From assembly GCA_016785225.1 (NCBI GenBank), contig JAFBJZ010000949.1, forward strand, positions 499,001 to 563,000: 64,000 nucleotides of DNA, in the 5' to 3' direction. The number at the start of each line of letters is the position of its first letter. The first letter of the stretch is position 1. Below, one piece after another: positions 47,832 to 57,700 of the stretch. The notes beneath the pieces were generated by a model that saw only the letters and a list, made by a program, of their open reading frames with translations, searched no databases and had not been told where the DNA came from. The stretch comes from Psettodes erumei (lineage: Eukaryota > Chordata > Actinopteri > Pleuronectiformes > Psettodidae). The position numbers and the translations under genes were made by a program.

Positions 47832-47832
47832 A
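47793..47832 (+). repeat. Compound (CTG)7-(ATG)6 trinucleotide repeat in neto1 3' UTR
   Basis: Seven CTG units are followed directly by about six ATG units on the transcribed strand, about 1.1 kb after the TRV stop. Confidence 0.9.
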
Positions 47833-49384
47833 AGGGACACTGACAAAAGGATATTGAATATGTATCCATGTGCAAAGATGAACACAAAGGACAGCTGCGA
47901 AGCTCGGTGCTCTACATACTCTAGTCAGTCCAGATTCGCTCAGACATTAGTCAGCTACATATCTGTCATTGTCATCAATTTGTCACTGATATCAAAATTA
48001 ATGTGATCCGACATCTTCAAGTTAATTTGCATGTGTTTTTCAAAGTAGTGGCAGACATATGATTTTAATAGCAAATTATAGATGCTTGCAGTTTGTCAAA
48101 TTTGGGAAGATTTATGTTATTAGTGAAATTTTGAATTAAACTCAATTAATTACTAACCTACTTAAATTTAATACTGTTGGAATAATCAGACACAGTTTAA
48201 TTTAAGTAACTATTCAAGGTCCAGTTGTATGGCTTGTGCATGCTTCTTTTATAACCATGAAAACATTAACCTACTAACATTAGAATATGAAAGGCCCCCA
48301 TCCACTGCATAAGTCATACGGGCATAAGAAGTGTAAAGCATCTTTAGAATTTATTAATTGCGATGCATGCAGTTGCTTAGCTAAATCATTAGATAAAGTG
48401 AATAACACCAATAAATATCACCACGTTCATTTTAACTCAGACTCCTTTTTAAATATGTTAACTAAATTTTTCAAAACCAATTTTATTTTGGCAAGGAATA
48501 CTATTTTGTTTCGTTTTTCTCGGCAAACATTTACTTCAAGTCTGTTTGTCTTCTAACTCTCTTTTACTGTAAGAGCTTAATATCTTTGTATCAAAACAGA
48601 CTTTTATACTAGGGCAAAGTGAAAGGATGACAGTTTTTACAGTTACTCAAATTATCTTTCAGGGCTGATTTTATTGATGCTTTGTAAAAAAAAATAAATA
48701 ACAATAAAGCTTCACCTTTTTTCCTTTGTTTTATTGGCTTTTGGTCAGCAGTTTCTCTATCCCTTTAGCCTGACATCAAACTGTCAGCACACGCCATCCA
48801 CGTCTCACAGTCATAATTTTTCTGATGCTGGTCTGTGTGTTGCTAAATTATCATTTAGAGGAAGACCAGAATAAACAAAATCCCAGATGGTTCAAATAAT
48901 CACAGGTATCTCACAGACAAGTTAATTGACATTTTGTGTTTGTCCTTATGAGAGTATCTCCATATATTTACTTCTGAGAGACGAATTGGATTCACACTCC
49001 ATTAAAAAGGAGAAAATGATGTGGGAGACGTCAATCAGCCCCGAGCACAGTGAATTCACACCCACTTACAAATGGCAAATCTTTTTTTTTCCTTCTCATT
49101 GTCCAAGTACTTCTTTTTTCTTCTTGCTTTGTCAGTCTTACAGTATTTTCCATTGTGTGTACATTATTTTCTGTATTCGTTGTGACATATGCGTTCTTCA
49201 CATCCATGCTTTCCACATTCTTCTCCTTCCATTCACACACAGTCACATACAGAGACTCATGTTCCTGCAGATGCTGAATAAAAAATATTTTTCTTTTCTA
49301 TACATATTTGTTCTGTGTTGTCTCTCTGTCTCACTAATATGTCAACAATTCTGTTACAGATGTAAAAACAAAATGTTATAAACA

Positions 49385-49421
49385 ACTCACTCACTCACTC
49401 ACACACACACACACACACACA
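49385..49421 (+). repeat. (ACTC)n-(CA)n compound microsatellite
   Basis: Four tetranucleotide units, then about ten CA units, inside the probable neto1 3' UTR. Confidence 0.9.
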
Positions 49422-50376
49422 TTTTATCGCCTCTTTCTGACTCAGTTTTTCACTTTCTCTCTACCACACACACAAAGTCACAATTCATCTGCCAGTATAT
49501 AGATAGGGGAAGACAACTCGGTAATTAAGTAAGTCTAAACCAATTCAATCACAATGAAGCCCAGGCAGCAGATGAGAAATGTGCAGGGCCCCCGAAGAGA
49601 CTTGGAGTAATAGTGTTTTCATTTCTCTACAGATACATCAGACAGATGCATCATTCCTCTGCATCTTGCCAAGTTTGACAGCATTCGGAGCTAAGGTTTC
49701 TCTCCTTTGTGCATCTTGAGTGAACTGTTGCCCTGAGCAATTTTACCAATGTAGAGTGTTGTGATGAGAAATTAAACAAAACAAAACAAAAAAAAAATCA
49801 AAAAGGTTTGTGATGTATGCATCAAGGTTTTTCTTCTTTGCTTTGGACCACAGAGGTGCATTTTCCCTCCACATCTGGCTGGAATTGATGAGCCATGGAA
49901 CTCTGATCATTTCAGATGCGGGACTGAAAGTTTTGTTTTTTTGAGAAACAGAGTACCTTTAATGTAAAACTGTTCATGGAATCTCTTTTTTTTTTAAACT
50001 GTAACCATCAAATCATGATATTGCATATTTCAGCTGCTGGATTTACATTATATTTCTTATTTTGGTGCCATGATGTTATAGTAGAGTACCAGGTTGTTTT
50101 TATATCTAAAGAATTACTGAAACCCCTGTTGAAAAGACAAAAGAACGGGATGTATGTAATAAAGTGATGTGCAACTTAAGAAATGGGTGCAAACATGATT
50201 CTACTGACCCATCAACTAACCTTTATTTATTTCCACTTTTACTGATGTCTGGACATTACCTCTTCTTGTTTTTCTGTCCTTCTTGAATTTCATTGCATTC
50301 TGACCTTTTTTTCTAATAATTTGCATATTTATTTGATAACACATTAAGAAGAGAAAATGCTGGACCGAATGTTTTA

Positions 50377-50382
50377 AATAAA
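50377..50382 (+). terminator. neto1: Candidate distal polyadenylation signal of neto1
   Basis: AATAAA followed within 30 bases by T/G-rich sequence. It is the last canonical signal before the TIMM21 promoter region. An equally plausible alternative is AATAAA at 50158-50163, followed by GTGATGTG. Confidence 0.4.
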
Positions 50383-50400
50383 CTAAAGTTTACTGATTTT

Positions 50401-51078
50401 TGTTGCTTCTAATTTACTTTTTTTATTCTATTCTGTTCAGCGTTTAAGATGCCGTCAACACAGGTCACATCCTCAAAGATACTGTTTTAAACAATATAAG
50501 TTATTCGACAACACATGATGCATACATCATACATCGACAGTGTTTGTTTTTAGACTAAGATTTAGAATGCTAATGTTACTCATTTGTGTAAATTGGCGAT
50601 TATGCTAACAGGGTCTAATCTTAAAATGCAATCATATGTAACTTTTGTACTCATATTTTTTTTATTTTTTAAAAATCAATTATCGCAGGTTTGAAACAAC
50701 TTCGAGACTTTATTTGTGGTTTTCTGGACAACATTTTCTAAAAAAAAAAAAAAAAACGGTCTGTGAATGTGAAGGCGACGGACAGCAAGAGTCACATTAA
50801 AAAACTCAATCTCCCATGAATCCTAGCAACGAGTGACGACAAAATTGTGCGCCTCGAAAATACACACACCACGGTTTCTTTGACACACACCAGACCCTTA
50901 GCTCAATACTTTGGATTAATTTAGTCAGCGATGTGAGTTTTGCATTCATGCGCTACAACAAGTCACTTTTACATCGTTACTGCCCGATGTCATTTCAGCT
51001 TCAGCAAGCTGCCGACCGTGCTGAAGAATGAACTAAGCTGCTAGCCGGGGTCGAAGCTAAACCACAGAGGACACGATC
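50401..51078 (+). promoter_or_regulatory. neto1-timm21 intergenic region, probable timm21 promoter and 5' UTR
   Basis: Only about 0.7 kb separates the last neto1 polyadenylation signal from the timm21 start codon. GC and CpG content rise sharply from about 51000. No TATA box or transcription start can be assigned with confidence. A 16-A run lies near 50740. Confidence 0.4.
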
Positions 51079-51409
51079 ATGGCTTATACACAAATACTGC
51101 ACGCCCTGCATCGCAGCGCGCTGCAGACAGCGACGCGGTACGCCGCGCGAACACGTGGTCCCGCGCAGGTGAGCTCGCTCATCCACGCGCGCGGGACGGC
51201 GTCGACCGCGTCCGGACCGCCCGGGCTCCGCGGACGAACCGAGGCGACGTCGTTCGCCCTCCCGGCTCTGAGCTGCTTCGTTCACGCGCAGAGACGGCGG
51301 GCTGTCTCTCTCGACTCCGCGGCCAGAAATAAGAGCGTCCCCGAGGACAGAGACAAGGCGGTCTCCAGGTATCAGAGTGGGAGCCCGAAACCTTCAGCTG
51401 CACAGAAAG
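51079..51409 (+). CDS. timm21: timm21 exon 1: presequence and matrix segment
   Basis: GC-rich and CpG-rich, in contrast to its AT-rich surroundings. Codes 110 residues plus one base. This part is the least conserved in the family. Donor GTAAAT at 51410. Confidence 0.9.
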
Positions 51410-52611
51410 GTAAATATAGCACTCATTCACAGGTAACTGAATGTTGTCAGGGCAACTACTGAATATCATATCATGTGAGGTAACAAGATTGTTTTTCCTC
51501 ATATAATTATTTCAGCACTACTTTGTGTCGATACATGAAAATCAGAGTTTCATAAACATGACCATTTTATTATGCTGGACACAATAGCTGTTAATAATCA
51601 CTCCCTCCCACATTCTTTTACAGTGAAGGAAGCTGGCAGGGACTTCACCTACCTGATCGTCGTACTCGTCGGGCTTGGAGTGACAGGTGACCATAACGTC
51701 GAGATTTCACTTCTGATTTGCCAAAGCCAACGAGGAGATTCGTCACCTCATTTCAGGTCAAATAAACGTTAATCGGGTCTCTGTGTGCTTCTCAGGCGGG
51801 CTGCTGTATGTGGTGTTCCAGGAGCTGTTTTCCTCCTCCAGCCCGAATAAAATCTATGGGCAAGCCTTCAACAAAGTCAAGTCACACCCAGAAGTAAGGC
51901 TGCTGAGGACAAACTGAATCCATCCTAAACTATTGTTGGTACAAATGCTGCATTACATGTTTTGTGAATACATGACTGTAGGTGATTGGTGCATTTGGGG
52001 AGCCAATCAAATGTTATGGTGAGACCACCCGTCGAGGAAGGAGGCAGCAAGTCAGGTAGGAATTTAGTTACTGTGGCCATTGATGAGAAAGTAAGTACAT
52101 TAAAGTTGCACACTTCTGTTTTAATGTGTCGGTAAATAACTGTTGGAACAAAGAAGCCCTCTTAAATTATGGATTTGAGTTTTAAATATGTTGTACTGTC
52201 CTTATGGAATCATCTTTGTGTGTGTTTCTTTCAACTTTAGTCACTTGGAGTACCTGAAGGATGGACTGAAGCATATGAGACTCAGGTTTTACATCGAAGG
52301 CTCAGAACCAGGCCTCAAAGGAACTGTGCATTCAGAGTCAAAAGAGGTTGGCATTATCTGAATTCTTTGTCCACTTGAAGTGCAGATTAAAATCCGAGTG
52401 ATTTCACATGTGACAGCTGAGATGAAATGTACAACAGTGAGTTTTTACAGATATCCACCAAGAAGAGGCACTGTTTTATAAAAGGAAGTACAAATAACTG
52501 TTCGCTTTTATTTTACAGAACAATGAAACTGGAAAATATGAATTTCGTTACATATTTGTGGAAATAGACACCTACCCAAGACGGACCATCGTTGTGGAAG
52601 ATAACCGATAA
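51079..52611 (+). CDS. timm21: TIMM21, mitochondrial import inner membrane translocase subunit Tim21 (6 exons)
   Basis: In the family, Tim21 is a subunit of the presequence translocase TIM23. It links TIM23 to the TOM complex and to respiratory-chain assembly, and its C-terminal domain lies in the intermembrane space. Exons 51079-51409, 51624-51686, 51796-51893, 51982-52055, 52241-52346 and 52519-52611 have intron phases 1,1,0,2,0 and give 254 residues, close to the family length. Residues 1 to about 60 are rich in Arg, Ala and Ser with few acids, as in a mitochondrial presequence. A transmembrane helix lies near residues 120-139 (LIVVLVGLGVTGGLLYVVF). The domain follows with FGEPIKCYGE, EYLKDGLKHMRLRFYIEGSE, FRYIFVEIDTYPRRTIVVEDN. 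The ATG at 51079 is the first in this GC-rich exon. AATAAA at 53442 is the likely polyadenylation signal. Confidence 0.94.
51624..51686 (+). CDS. timm21: timm21 exon 2: first half of the transmembrane helix
   Basis: Codes KEAGRDFTYLIVVLVGLGVT. Acceptor TTTTACAG ends at 51623; donor GTGACC at 51687; phase 1. Confidence 0.92.
51796..51893 (+). CDS. timm21: timm21 exon 3: end of helix and following segment
   Basis: Codes GGLLYVVFQELFSSSSPNKI, then YGQAFNKVKSHPE. Acceptor CTTCTCAG ends at 51795; donor GTAAGG at 51894; phase 0. Confidence 0.94.
51982..52055 (+). CDS. timm21: timm21 exon 4
   Basis: Codes VIGAFGEPIKCYGETTRRGR, RQQVS. Acceptor CTGTAG ends at 51981; donor GTAGGA at 52056; phase 2. 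Confidence 0.94.
52241..52346 (+). CDS. timm21: timm21 exon 5
   Basis: Codes HLEYLKDGLKHMRLRFYIEG, SEPGLKGTVHSESKE, the core of the intermembrane-space domain. Acceptor AACTTTAG ends at 52240; donor GTTGGC at 52347; phase 0. Confidence 0.94.
52519..52611 (+). CDS. timm21: timm21 exon 6: C-terminus
   Basis: Codes NNETGKYEFRYIFVEIDTYP, RRTIVVEDNR, then TAA at 52609-52611. Acceptor TTTTACAG ends at 52518. Confidence 0.95.
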   Translation, partial: NNETGKYEFRYIFVEIDTYPRRTIVVEDNR

Positions 52612-53465
52612 GAAACTCTATTTAACAAATAAGTGCTGTCATGTTAAACGTCAACAGTCACAGCTTATTTCAACTTTGCTGCAACAGTGTCAGCGTTTGA
52701 TGAAGTTTGATGAAGAGTCTCTTCACAGATATCAAATGACTCTCAATGACTCTAATGTGATTCTGTTATATGAAATATAGTCATGTGCTACAAAAATTTT
52801 CATTTTGTTTTTTATTTTTATGGCTAAATGCATCAGAGATGAATCTTGAAGTGATGTAATCAAAGATGCTTCTAATTTGTGGGACACATACAATGAAAAT
52901 ATCAGTGTTTTATTGTGTTTTTATAGTGTTGGGTCGAAAACTACATGTCACTGTGATTGATCCTTTCACTGTTTGTTTTTAAATAGGACATTGGCAGTGA
53001 TTTTATGAAAGAACAAGTCTGTGTTATTTGAGAGATCTTGGAAAAAGTTGCAGATTTTATTCTGATTAAGAAATTAATTCAGTCACACACACACACACCC
53101 TCTGTATATTCCGATCTTTAAAATGTACATGTTTAGAGTTTATTTATTGAACAATTCTGCATTTGGGTGTCCTTCACACATGCAGAGTGTATTACGAAAC
53201 TTTGACCACTAGATGGAGGCAAAGAATCGAGCGAAACAACCTGACGTGACCTTTTATATTATTTCACCATTTCTCGTTAATTTACATTTTTGTATGTATT
53301 TGAATTGGCATATTTAATAGTTTTTCAATAGATTCTGTAAGGTGAAAGAGGTAAAACAGACTTTGAAGACTTCACATGATATAAGCATCTAATTTGTAAT
53401 TAACAAACCAGGTTGCATTTGGAATAGTTTCTCTTCTTATTAATAAAGTTTTTTAAATTCTCGTT
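52612..53465 (+). other. timm21: timm21 3' UTR
   Basis: AT-rich and without coding sequence. AATAAA at 53442-53447 with T-rich sequence just after it is the likely polyadenylation signal. A short CA run lies near 53083-53098. A CTCF-like motif at 53206-53219 is inside it. Confidence 0.6.
53206..53219 (+). promoter_or_regulatory. CTCF-like motif
   Basis: Matches the core CCASYAGRKGGCRS consensus at 13 of 14 positions, with A where C is expected at the twelfth. It lies between timm21 and the next gene. A motif match alone does not show binding. Confidence 0.35.
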
Positions 53466-54366
53466 GTTCTAATGTTGATTTAATACACGTATAATAGTGT
53501 AACGCTGCGTTTGTATGTACATATTTGCTCCCATTATTACCCTTTTGTCTGTCCGACGAATGCTTTGCTGCGTTCCCCGACCGTCGGAAATATAACAATT
53601 ATAGAGGATCTCAATGAAACGCTCCAGCAATAACGAGCAACACTGCCGCTGAAATGTGATCTGTGGAAGAGCAGAGGATCTAATTACCACTTTGAACCAT
53701 TTGATGATTGCATTGTTCGCGGTATTTTTCACTGGGAGCGATAATTATTTCAGTAATTAAAGCGGCTACTATAAACCTACGTGAGATGAGCTTTCTGAAT
53801 GGCAGCCGAAATTAGCATCGCGCTGCTTACTCGTAATTCAACGGCCGCCAAAGAGACATTTCGAAACAGAACAAACAACAGCGCTTGCACGGTAAAAACA
53901 CCAGATTGATTGTAACGACCGTTGGGGTGGGCAGTTCACGGGAGGCCGCGAAGGCAACGGTCTCGTGAACGCCGCCCACTGTGAATCGGACGGCAGCGTT
54001 GAACAGCGCAGGGATGTGCTAAGTCCGTCCGCGCGAGCTAAAACTCTCAAAGAACACACCAGTTGTTTCTTCAATGTTGAGCTAACGAGCAGCTCTCCGG
54101 AGCAGCCGCCCAGGGGACGTCGCACCTAAAACCAAGAGGCATGTTAGTAAAGCAGGCCCGTTCCAGTTGATGTCCCTGTCCTCCGCTTGGGGTAAATAGA
54201 GCCGCTGTTGCCGTTGTGGCCTGCTACGCGGTAGCCTAGCTAAACTAGCGGTAGCCTCAGCTGGTTCCTGGAGCTGCTCTCGCATCACGTCCCAGAAACG
54301 ACAAGGTGGGGGAAATGGCACGCCTCTCCAGCTAACTCGGAAGGCCAAGGTGTCGCCAGCTGTAAA
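53466..54366 (+). promoter_or_regulatory. Probable promoter and non-coding first exon of the PPxY membrane-protein gene
   Basis: CpG-rich from about 53900. A good donor, GTAAGT at 54367, pairs with the acceptor TTGTTTTCAG ending at 54651, which suggests a non-coding exon ending at 54366. The transcription start is not visible. An imperfect inverted repeat lies at 53927-53979. Confidence 0.4.
53927..53979. repeat. Imperfect inverted repeat in the CpG-rich promoter region
   Basis: GTGGGC (53927-53932) and TTCACG (53935-53940) pair with CGTGAA (53964-53969) and GCCCAC (53974-53979). The arms enclose a GC-rich centre. Confidence 0.75.
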
Positions 54367-54651
54367 GTAAGTCCGGCATCCCGTTCACGTGTTTGCTTTG
54401 AGGTGAAGTCGGACAGCCGCGTTTAAGGACGAAGTCGCCACTAAACTTATCATCTGTTTCAAGTTAGAGTAAGTGCTCGTGCATTTCACTCAGCCGAGCT
54501 CAAGGGGCTAGATGCTCGAAGCTCTTTTGGTTTTGCCAACGCGACTAAAGTATTAATAGATGCTAGTGATATACGTAATTATTAAATAAAGCAAAGTAGT
54601 GATTTTGACAACTTTGTGATGAGAATCACGCCAACTTGTTGTTGTTTTCAG

Positions 54652-54740
54652 GGCGAGGCGTGTTTTTGGCCAGGGCTCAGCGAGTTGTTCCTCCAGCGAT
54701 GAGATCCTCTGCTCAGTGACATCTGACGAAAAAAAAAAAA
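54652..54740 (+). other. 5' UTR just upstream of the PPxY gene start codon
   Basis: Follows a TTGTTTTCAG acceptor (ends 54651) and runs to the start codon, ending in a run of 13 A. An A at -3 and G at +4 give a favourable start context. Confidence 0.5.
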
Positions 54741-54760
54741 ATGGAGCTGTACTGGTACAT
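54741..54760 (+). CDS. PPxY gene coding exon 1
   Basis: Only 20 coding bases (MELYWY plus AT), ending at donor GTGAGT, 54761. The start is chosen because it is the first ATG after the acceptor at 54651 and has a good context. Confidence 0.8.
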
Positions 54761-57700
54761 GTGAGTATGACACACGCGGCGGTTCCGTCGTTTTACACAA
54801 CAAGCCGTCCACTCCTCTCCGCGACCCACGTCCGTCATCCCTCTCCCTCCTTCGCAGAGTCGTCATCATATTCATCATCATCAAGATATTCTTCTACGTG
54901 TGCTGGTACCGGTCCAGACAGAGGCAGCTGGCGGCTTACCTGAGCAACCCGCGCAATGCTCAGATCGTCATTGTCGGAGGAAGGGCCTACCTCCATCAGA
55001 TGTGTGAGAGACAGAGTGTAAGTGCACACACACACAGACACACACACACACACACAAACCCCCCCATTATCTGTCTGTGGGCGCTGAAATGGTTTTGCCC
55101 CTCCGGAGTGTATCTTTGTTTTGGTTTGGGGGCTAAGCGTATATGCTTCTGATAACACAGGGGACCTCTTCACGTAGGACGAGAGACTTGAGTTGGGCGC
55201 GGCGGACGAGACGAGCCAGTAAGGGAAAGTCAAATAAGGCCGCCGCTGTGTGACATTTTTGCAGAGGAGTTGTTTGCTCTCCCTCGCTCTCGAGAGAGAG
55301 CATGCGGTTTTTCAGTCACACACTTTCGCTTCAGCTACAGTGATGAGAGAGCGGCGTTTCGCTGTCAGGGATTTTTTTTTTTTTTTTTGGGTGGTTGCGC
55401 ATTAGTCAGCGCGAGGTCCTTCCGAACCTCTTGACGTCGGAGGTCCGGCGGGACGGGTCCACGGCCCCCCGTCGCCTCTTCGTTTTCGGAGAGGAACGGC
55501 GAGTGTGCGCGCCGGCCCCTTGCCCCGAGCGGGTTTGTCAAATTTTAACCGTGCATGCGAGATATTCGGCGGCGTAAATCGTAGCACGAGCAGAGAAGCA
55601 GACGGCGGAGAATGAGACGAGTAGACTGATTTACAGAGAGCAGCGTGTGCCCCTTCAAAGGTCTTCTTATTTCCCAACATCGAAAAGGGCAAACAGTTCA
55701 GTCGCCGATGTTTTCTGTTCCTGTTACAACATCTTGTCTCATGTAAATCATATGAGGGATGGGAGAAAAACTATAGTCTCATCTAAAGTGAAAAGTTTAT
55801 GCGGTTTCTTTTTTTTTTTTGCACTGTTCTTTTGGATTCATTTCATCATCGCTATGGCCTTCACAGTTTTTTCTTCCTGTTTGGCTTCTCTTGTATTGTC
55901 CCCCTTCTCGCGAAAGTCGAGCGGGGTTTCGTTTGTGGTGATGTTTTCAGAGGCACGTCACAAACAGCGACGCCTTTCCTCCGCACCGCTTGGCCCGCGG
56001 CGTGGGCTCAGACACTCACCGCGTTGGCGCTTCCTTCTGGGCCTTTCTGCTCCGCCGCCTCTCTGAAACACCTGGAAGCAATCGCCGCCGTTCCCGACCT
56101 TCCCAGAATATGCTCCGTGAATCACGTAAAACAGGTTTCCCCTGCCGTTTTTTTTTTTTTCGAGCTCGTTTCGATTTATTTAATCGTGGTCGTTACATGC
56201 GAGAGACAATGGTATTTTTAGCTTTGTTTTTGGAGCGTTGTGCAACAGGAAATGCCCCAGTTGTTAAGGCAATAAATGATACATTTGAAAGGGAAGAGAT
56301 GCTTGAGCTTTTTGGCCTCGGGTTTCCCCACATTAGTTATGACATCCTGTGCGTTCGGGTGCGTTTGTTTTTGTCTTGGAGAACGTCCAGATCGGCCCAA
56401 GCTTGCCATTCGTGGTGTGTTATCATGCATATGTATGAATACCAGCAAGTTACATTCCCAGAAGACCCCCCCCCACACACACACACACACACACACACAC
56501 TTACTTACACTTCCTTCTTTCACCCTTCTCTCTCTTTTTGCTTCCTTTACCTCTTACTCCTCTTTAGCCTCCACCAGCTCCTAGTTTCTACTTGGCCTGC
56601 TTGTGTTCCCCAACCTCTTTTCCCGCAGCTCTCCCTCCTTTTTCTTTCTCCTCCATTTTGCTCCCCCCCCGTTCCCCCTGCTGTTTCTGGTGTATAATGT
56701 ACCCTGTTTAGATTTTAATGGAATGTGCAGCAGGGAGGCCCCACGGTCATCCATAACCGGGCACCCTGAAAGTTCTCTGGAGGGACGCCAAGACGACGCG
56801 AGTCCTCGGCTTAAATGAATCAAACGCAGCATGGGGGGGGGGTTTGATGTAGTATCACTCACTCGGCATCTTGGACAGTCTTGTTCACAGCTACCTGAAA
56901 AGACAAAGTGAACCCAGAAGAGCTGCAGAAGGGGTGCTTTTGATACATTTCGGCCCTGGAGAGAGGTGGAACAGATTGATAGGTTGTAGATTATAAACTG
57001 TCATCTTAATTTCTTTTGGTCTTGTTTTTTAGTCCCGCAGAAAACAAAAAATGTTGCATGCGTTTTTAATGGGGCGTTGGTTGGGACATGGGACATTTAG
57101 ACCTGATCGGGAGGACGCAGCGTGATTTGGCAAAAAGTGCCTCACTGTAATTATGTGATTTTATTGACAATTACAGGAGTTATGCGCTGATTACCTTGAA
57201 CTCTGTCGCGCTGTGTCCTTCCTCGTCACACTCACAACAACGGGATGGCAGTTTTGTAGTAATTAAGACATTGTTTGTCTCCGTGCGAAGACGTCTCTCC
57301 CCTTCCTTTTTGTCTGAACGACTTTACGGGGCGGGAGTGGAAACGGCCGGCCGGGGTTTAGGGTGAACGCGCTCCACGCCGGTCGGCCCCCGCGTTGGAA
57401 AACGCACAAAAGAGGATGAACGGCACCTTTTGGCTCCTAAGAATCTTGCTGTGTGTTTAGGGATGTTTGTACTGTAGAGCGTTTGACTTCGTGCTCGTCA
57501 ATCTCGGCCCGAGGCAAAGCATTTAAACGGCGGCTCACCGCCGGGGCAGGCGTTTAAACGCAGCGCCGTCGTAGCTGGAGGCGTGCGCGGTAAAACCAGC
57601 CCGGGTAGCTTCCCAGCAGCAGCGCCGTCGAGTGCGTGCGTTACAGTATGTGCACCTGTGTACTTATGCAATTCCCGTTTGTCTCCCTCCTCCCTCTGCA

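Larger units (their letters stand above)
46689..50400 (+). other. neto1: neto1 long 3' UTR
   Basis: AT-rich sequence without coding potential after the TRV stop. AATAAA signals occur at 47464, 48693, 48703, 49277, 50158 and 50377. The last is followed by T/G-rich sequence, so the UTR could be up to about 3.7 kb. It contains a (CTG)(ATG) repeat and two hairpins listed separately. The true end is not visible from sequence alone. Confidence 0.55.

Noticed and set aside
55990..56697. A 235-codon open frame on the + strand in the PPxY gene intron
   Set aside because: Runs through a CA microsatellite and pyrimidine-rich DNA; the true exons flanking it splice cleanly without it.
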